Source of the DNA: Ophiura sarsii
Lineage: Eukaryota; Echinodermata; Ophiuroidea; Amphilepidida; Ophiuridae
Reading direction: 5' to 3'
Length of the DNA stretch: 64,000 nt
Assembly: GCA_035610835.1 (NCBI GenBank)
Contig: JAYJML010000069.1
Location: 1-64,000 of the forward strand
Part shown: positions 58,353 to 64,000 of the stretch, one piece after another
Layout: each line of letters opens with the position of its first letter
How positions within the stretch are numbered: position 1 is the first letter of the stretch
The notes under the pieces: generated by a model
Database searches by the model: none
Seen by the model: the letters and a program-made list of their open reading frames with translations, nothing else
Told to the model about the DNA's origin: nothing
Made by a program: the position numbers and the translations under genes

Positions 58353-60021
58353 GACACTAGCCCCTCACCCGGGTTTGAATGTTTCTGATCATGAGTAGGC
58401 CTGTCTCTGCTACTATTATAAATAATCATGGATAAAAGGTAACATTTTAAACTATATACTTCCCAAAAGCTAAAAACATTTTGAAACGATTTTAATTTGC
58501 CCGTTTTACCATCTTAACTTAGACGCCCCCCCCCCCCCCCCCCCCCCCCTCCTAGGAATCCCCTCCCTTAAGGAATAACCCGTTTAGGCCACGAGGTTCG
58601 TTATTCAGTTTTTCATATTAGGGATATTCATAACTAATGACACGAATGATATAGGGAGTAGCGAACCCTATTTCAAATTAAGGATAGCGAACCAAAACAT
58701 TGATCAATTGTTCAACGGGGTGTGCTGCGCCGATGAAATTATATTTTACCAAACTGATATTGTATTCAAATGGAGTTTTCATGGTTCTTGTGAAATTGAC
58801 GACGCAAAACACCCCACCCCGTTAATTTCAAACGGGTTTTAATTTATCAAAACGATAGGCAAAAAAACCATCCAAAATTGAACTCAAAACTCGACGTTTG
58901 AGGCTCAACTGGGGTCGCAGTTGAGGTGTGAAAGTAGAACCTACGGATCTGAACAGAGGTGTGAGAGGAAAGTATTATGCAACGCACATCCCATCGACTA
59001 TTAGTAATGTGAGTGCCCGCCCAAATTAACTCCTACATCGTGGAAACGACACATTTAAAACACTTATACAGATAATCAGTTGATTAGGGAAAGTTATAAT
59101 TGTACCACAAACAAGCCAATTTGTTATTGGAATAGAGACCATTCTTGACTCTGAAACTTGTTTATGTAACCCTCTGATATTCCAAATACTCTTACATTTT
59201 GTTCCATGCTAACTGAACAATATAAACAAGCAATGTTAACACTAAACCCCTTGGTCCATCATCAATACAACACTCAATCAATTGAGGTAGACCGTCTTCT
59301 GTCGATTAGTAATTTTTACTCACTGTGGCCGACCATACAACCTCCCTATATCATTTGACGTTAAACACCGGATAAACACATTTGTTGGCCATTTAACAAG
59401 TTTGCAGTTACAATACATTAATTATACTATATTATATCCCTCCCAAGGACATCAATATCATCAAAAGCCTCAAATATCTATGAAATGCATCGTATACCGT
59501 ATCATACACACAACATGCTCTTCGATGTGTATTTTGATTTGAGAATTTTATGTACACACAGCTCGTAGTCAGAGTGTAGACACAGCACGTCGTCATTTTC
59601 ATGGAAAACCATCGTGTCAATATTTCTAAAAACGCAATAAACACACCTAACTTTTACCCTAATTCCAAGAGTTCCCCAAGCGTCAATTTGTGTGCATTTT
59701 TTTGGTGGTTGTTGAATACTTTCTTAGTATTTTAAAACTTAAAACCAGCTTATAGACATCGATGTTCGGGTCATTACACGGATCGACAGCTCTACTATAC
59801 TTATTCATCCCCGTAACAAAGCGTTCCTCCTGTACCCGCAGTATTCGCTGTTCAGATCAATTCAATGCACGACCTTCAATACAAGCGTTACTGTTCAAAG
59901 AATGACCTATTATTACATTTGGCGGGTTATTTTATTTGAATCGAGTATATATCAACATGTGTAATTGGCAATGTGGGAATAAACAAGCTCGATTTATCGC
60001 GCTGGTGGTGGTGGTGGTGTC
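58353..60021. other. Intronic, no gene; poly(C) at 58526-58549
   Basis: No recognisable gene or repeat family apart from a 24 nt C run. Confidence 0.55.
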
Positions 60022-60075
60022 GGGGGGGGGGGGTTGTAATCGTTACGCACCCCCCCCCCCCCCCCCCCCCCCCCC
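60022..60075 (+). repeat. Poly(G) 12 nt and poly(C) 26 nt pair
   Basis: A GGTGGT run and G12 (60022-60033) are followed 16 bp later by C26 (60050-60075). The two could pair as a hairpin. From 60076 to 60430 nothing else is recognised. Confidence 0.85.
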
Positions 60076-60430
60076 AAGTTAGTTGTTGTGACTCGTTGGA
60101 TTCTCAAAAGTTGCCACCCTGGTAAAGTCACTTTTATTATGCCCCACCCCAACCCAACCCAACTCTTTACGAAAAACCTAGCTACGACACTGGAATAAGA
60201 ATCAATCATACATGTATAACGATTTTTCTTTTTGATTTTTTTAGGATAGACTGGTTCCCAAAAATATTAACTGTTGACAAAATAAAGTAAATTGATAATT
60301 TTGGGATATTTTCTCTATAGTCAGTGTTTGAAAATAATTTTATATTTAGCTGCTCAAGATATCCTTAACAATAACGAATAGCAACAAATATTATTCATGA
60401 AAAGAAAAGAAACACTGGTTAAGGCGAATA

Positions 60431-61099
60431 CAGGCTGTAACAAAAAAAAGTTATACAGTTTTGAAAAATATCTCCAGTAGAATTTCTGTTTCGAGTTTTA
60501 ATAACGTGCGAGGGGTATTTTCTTAGCTTACGAATAAGCTTTGTTTCATGGCAATCGATGGTCGGTGAGCAGAGATACGATCAATTGTCTAAAGTAGTCA
60601 TGAAATCACCTGTGCCACTTTGGTTTAATCAATAAACCACTGGGATAAATATGAATGGAATCGAACTAGGAACATAGCAGTAGGGCGCTCTTGTTAGACA
60701 ACAATGGTTCATTTCAAGTGGTTAAAAGTATTACAAAGAAGGTTAGGTCTTTACAAATAATTATTATTTATTTATTTTATGAATTTATTTATTTTATGAA
60801 TTTATTTATTCAAATGAAATAAAACTATTTGAAAAAGAATGATATTGTTCTATTTAATGTTCTTTGCATGATACCCTAACCATAAAATGTATACAAGCAA
60901 GATTGTATGATATTGTGAAAGTGGCCCAGTCCGATTTCTAGACGACTTAGTAGATTAGTCATAACTTTTAAACGCAAGTAGTTAAAAAGACTAAATAAAA
61001 TGATTCTGGTAGCCAAAACGAAACTCAACACATTGCATGATTTTAACATTGGATTAAAAATAAAATTGCGATTGTTAACTTTTTTTTTGTTACAGTCTG
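60431..61099. mobile_element. Mariner-type MITE (CAGGCTGTAACAAAA ends), TA TSD
   Basis: CAGGCTGTAACAAAAAAAAG at the left and inverted CTTTTTTTTTGTTACAGTCTG-like sequence at the right are flanked by TA (60429-60430 and 61100-61101). There is no transposase. An AT-rich minisatellite of TTTATTTATTTTATGAA words lies at about 60765-60815. Confidence 0.8.
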
Positions 61100-61238
61100 T
61101 ATGACCCCTCGATTCTCCGTATTTTACGTCTGCTGTTTTACCCCGTTACCAGACATTCACACTCGTATAGTCAATGGATAGGTCCTGGGATAGGTTCTTG
61201 ATCCGAAAATGATAACGGACTATATACTGCGAACATTA

Positions 61239-62600
61239 CGAGGGTCGTTCAATAATTAATGAAAGTGATCATGGTATGGGATGCATGAGTGATTCTATTG
61301 AGGGATAATGTGATCAATACAAAGTATGAACCTTTGTCTTTCAAACAATACACTTTTGTTAGATACCTTTGGTTATGTAATGTCATTAACATAAACACAA
61401 TGGGTTTCAGACACTGACTGAAATCTGTCAATTATTTGACTGGATATGTAATATGTTGAAAATGGGTTGATTGATACATTTGCGTATATCTCGGCAATGC
61501 AAGCATAAAAACAGATAACACTTAACACATAGTTAGAACACACACTCATCTCTGCTTGACACTCTTTTCTAGATCTGAATCCCTTGATACAAACAAGAAG
61601 GGACCATCTCAAATGCGCTTTTATTTAGCAAAATCCGCAATAATATACCTTAGAAAACAACAAAGGATAAAGAACAATGGAGGGATTATAATTTAGTAAA
61701 TTGTTGTGGGATGTAAAGCAATGATAGTGGGGATTTCAAGAGGAGCTGTTCATAAAATTTTCTCAAACCATTGAAATTATGCGACGATTACTTTAACAAT
61801 ACATATCTAGTAGCTCTAAAGATAGCAGTAATGAGAGAGGTGGTGGCAGCCATCTTTGATTGATACATTCATGTATAACTTTATTTTGACTATTACAATA
61901 TTTAAACACATTGATTTAAGCATTTTTCATTATTTCTGATTAGAATTTGAAGGCACAGCAAGCTTTTATCTGGTAAATTTCATGATTTTAGCCATTTGTG
62001 GCCCTGTTCCAAATTATCTGCCGTCTGCGCATGCGCATATTTTCTGCAGGTTCCATGCGAATAAGTTCAGATAATTAGTTAGCTATCATATGGAATCTCC
62101 CAAACTGGTTAATTGCTTGGATTTTTCCTAAATTGTTTGATTTTCCGAAATATTAGTGATTCCTGACTGAGCATTTTTAAATGAAAATTGGCTATTTGAA
62201 ATACTGATATTTGTATACATTTTATTTAATTGCCTCTCCTTACTTTTTCCTCTTATACTACATATATCAAATTACCCAGGGATTAAAGTTATTGTCTTTT
62301 TTATCATACTTACGCGAAAAAAATGGGATTTACCTGCTTCTGGTGTCATGTTATGCAATATTCTTACCACATGTTTTATACAAACAATTCAAATTTCCTG
62401 CCAAATAACTGACTTAGCAGTGTCCCAAGTGTACTTACTTTGAGACAATGCTATGACGTCATAGTTCACACTTATAAATCCAAAACTGTATTGTTTGAAA
62501 GATAAAGGTTCATACTTTATATTATTCACATTATCCCTCAATATAATCACCCATGCATCCCATACCATGATCACTTTCATTATTTATTGAACGACCCTCG
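61239..62600. mobile_element. Mariner-type element (CGAGGGTCGTTCAATAA ends), TA TSD
   Basis: CGAGGGTCGTTCAATAA and about 100 bp more (AATGAAAGTGATCATGGTAT, GGGATGCATG, GAGGGATAATGTGA, TTTCAAACAATACA) are repeated inverted at the right end. TA lies on both sides (61237-61238 and 62601-62602). The interior contains the dispersed block 61965-62390 and no recognisable transposase. The opposed frames at the two ends are TIR-encoded by-products. Confidence 0.88.
61965..62390 (+). repeat. Dispersed ~430 bp repeat, copy B
   Basis: Inverted partner of 4965-5395. It lies inside the 61239-62600 element. Confidence 0.8.
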
Positions 62601-62639
62601 TACTAACGTCATTTTCAGCGCCGCCGAAATTATTTAGTT

Positions 62640-62725
62640 AGAATATACTCGCGAGAGGGCGCCATCTCTATCAGAGTTTCAAAGCAATTTCAAAGTCGGC
62701 TTAATATCGAGTATCTACGGTATAT
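62640..62725 (-). repeat. Dispersed ~85 bp repeat, copy B
   Basis: Reverse complement of 46279-46362 (CGCGAGAGGGCGCCATCTCT, ATCAGAGTTTCAAAGCA, CGAGTATCTACGGTAT). Confidence 0.8.
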
Positions 62726-62992
62726 TGTTTAGAGGTTAACGAGACTGCAAACACATATTAGAAGTGGGTTGGTGCAGCACCTAAAGTTATCCATTATTAA
62801 ACACTTTATGTTATATCTCTATTTTTAACCTACTAATATTATTTTGGTAAATTAGAAATTCTAAATATATCTCCTCCCTTTTTGTACTCAATTGTTCATG
62901 TTATCAATCGTATAAATCTAGTCTTTAGTGATTTTAAAGATGTATGGTTTTAGGACAAAATTGTATTTTATTCTTTAATATTTCGTTTTAAG

Positions 62993-63040
62993 GATATCAA
63001 GGTACAACCGTGTGTCCAGAAGTAGATTTGCCATCTGAGG
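62993..63040 (+). CDS. Second exon (48 nt) of the predicted type II membrane protein
   Basis: A T-rich tract ending TTTCGTTTTAAG (AG at 62991-62992) and a consensus donor GTAAGTAT at 63041 bound 48 bases. Two of three phases contain stops. The phase-1 reading (joined to the last G of 38903) is open: GYQGTTVCPEVDLPSE, then one base of the next codon. The exon is symmetric (phase 1-1). The composition suits a short stem region after the membrane anchor encoded at 38798-38903. The intervening intron of about 24 kb is full of mobile elements. The next exon is not securely found; the gene presumably runs past 64000. Confidence 0.55.
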
Positions 63041-63525
63041 GTAAGTATACATACATGTAGTCGATATGATGTGTTATATCCGAATGTCATTGAACTATGC
63101 CAGGATGAAAACTGAAAGAGAGATTAAGGTGACCAGAATATTGAGGCAATGCAATTCAACAATTAAAATAACAAATCTTAACTTATGAATGAAAGCCCGA
63201 ATGTACAGGAAATTTCTTCTTTGAAATAATAGTCAATCAAAATCATCTGTAACATTGTTTTGGTGACATGTTGGATGACATTTTACAATATCAAGATTAA
63301 GGGTTCAATTCAAAAGGACATTATTACTTGCATAATTCAGTTTGAATCATACCTTTTAACTACAGCAATACATTGAGATGTACAATTAGCTGTACAAACA
63401 TGTTGATGCTTTAGAGACCGGTAACATAAGGTAAACATCAGCAATATTATTATTTTCAATTGTTTAAAAGCTGCGATGTGGTCCTTTTTTGTAGGGAAGT
63501 TTGGTAGTAAAGTATTTTCATCTAC

Positions 63526-63705
63526 GTGAAAAATAAACGTGGCCGACCAAAGCTCCGTTGGACTGATGATATTCAAGATACACCAGATAGGCTATGTAAC
63601 TGCTGTTCATAGCATGTCACTTAATAGATAGGATGGCGCTCCATCATTGATACAAAATTGGGTCAAAAGGAATCGCCCACGATTCATAAGTATAAGTGAC
63701 GACGA
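63526..63705 (+). pseudogene. RTE/jockey-like LINE C-terminal relic
   Basis: The frame reads KNKRGRPKLRWTDDIQD and after several stops GWRSIID, then GACGACGACG just before 63710. The RGRP-x-RW-x-DDI block near the C terminus and a (GAC/GAT)n tail are typical of RTE-like LINE ends. Very decayed. The flanks 63041-63525 and 63706-64000 show nothing firm. Confidence 0.5.
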
Positions 63706-64000
63706 CGATATGTGGTATCACGACATTGCCTGGCATAAACGCAATCTTTTGACATTTCCATGTATCTAAGGCATTTTTGTATTAGCTACTCCTGTACCCC
63801 ATGCGTGCTACACATTCACTTCACTCGATTTTAGAATACGTATGTTGGTTCTTTTTTCATTCCTGTTAAACGATCAGCGTAATTCCTATTTAAATCAACA
63901 TTTCAGCAGCCATTATCTATTTCTTTCTTATTTGGTTAGATTTCACCACGACAATTACAATGAGGTTCTATTTTCTACCGTGTTATATGTAATTGATGTA

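Noticed and set aside
63940..63966. Possible third exon after a TTTCTTTCTTATTTGGTTAG acceptor (phase-1 reading DFTTTITMR)
   Set aside because: The acceptor is good but the downstream donor (GAGGTTCTA) is weak and the window ends too soon to judge.

Overview
This is animal genomic DNA, very rich in transposable elements and simple repeats and AT-rich by eye. I see splice-site-bounded exons, non-LTR retrotransposons (CR1/L2-like and L1/Tx1-like), Tc1/mariner, hAT and TTAA-type DNA elements, tRNA-like relics, long poly(G/C) tracts and hammerhead ribozymes, and no bacterial gene organisation. The mixture, together with an RNF213-like coding exon, suggests a marine invertebrate (for example a hemichordate, echinoderm, amphioxus or lophotrochozoan). 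The species cannot be fixed from the sequence.

Host genes are sparse. On the minus strand at 1-1123 lies a large exon of an RNF213/mysterin-like protein, interrupted by one in-frame TAG at 158-160 after which the same frame stays open to the window edge. On the plus strand, an exon with a good start context (38798-38903) encodes a short type II membrane anchor and ends at GTAAGT. A 48-base exon at 62993-63040 is open only in the phase that matches this donor. The pair implies a gene with an intron of about 24 kb that continues beyond the window.

Layout. 1-12 kb: RNF213-like exon, a TIR element, decayed LINE pieces, a TTAA MITE and a hAT MITE. 12.2-22.2 kb: an array of about 140 bp satellite units with higher-order structure. 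It holds a 433 bp hammerhead-bearing island and a LINE 3' end, both copied by a 4.6 kb internal duplication. 22.2-28.8 kb: largely unexplained, with a mariner relic and a recurring 14-15 bp motif of unknown role. 29-33.8 kb: GGTAGC/ACCGGG-type repeats, a 1.4 kb AT-rich array and 72 and 84 bp tandem repeats. 35.7-38.5 kb: a foldback-type element. 38.8-63 kb: the large intron, holding a 45 bp tandem array split by a mariner MITE, several TIR elements, nested LINEs and an almost full-length L1/Tx1-like element (52493-58335) with a 17 bp target duplication. 60.4-62.6 kb: two more TA-flanked elements.

Most of the sequence is therefore mobile-element history. Many insertions can be dated relative to each other because they sit inside one another and carry visible target-site duplications.
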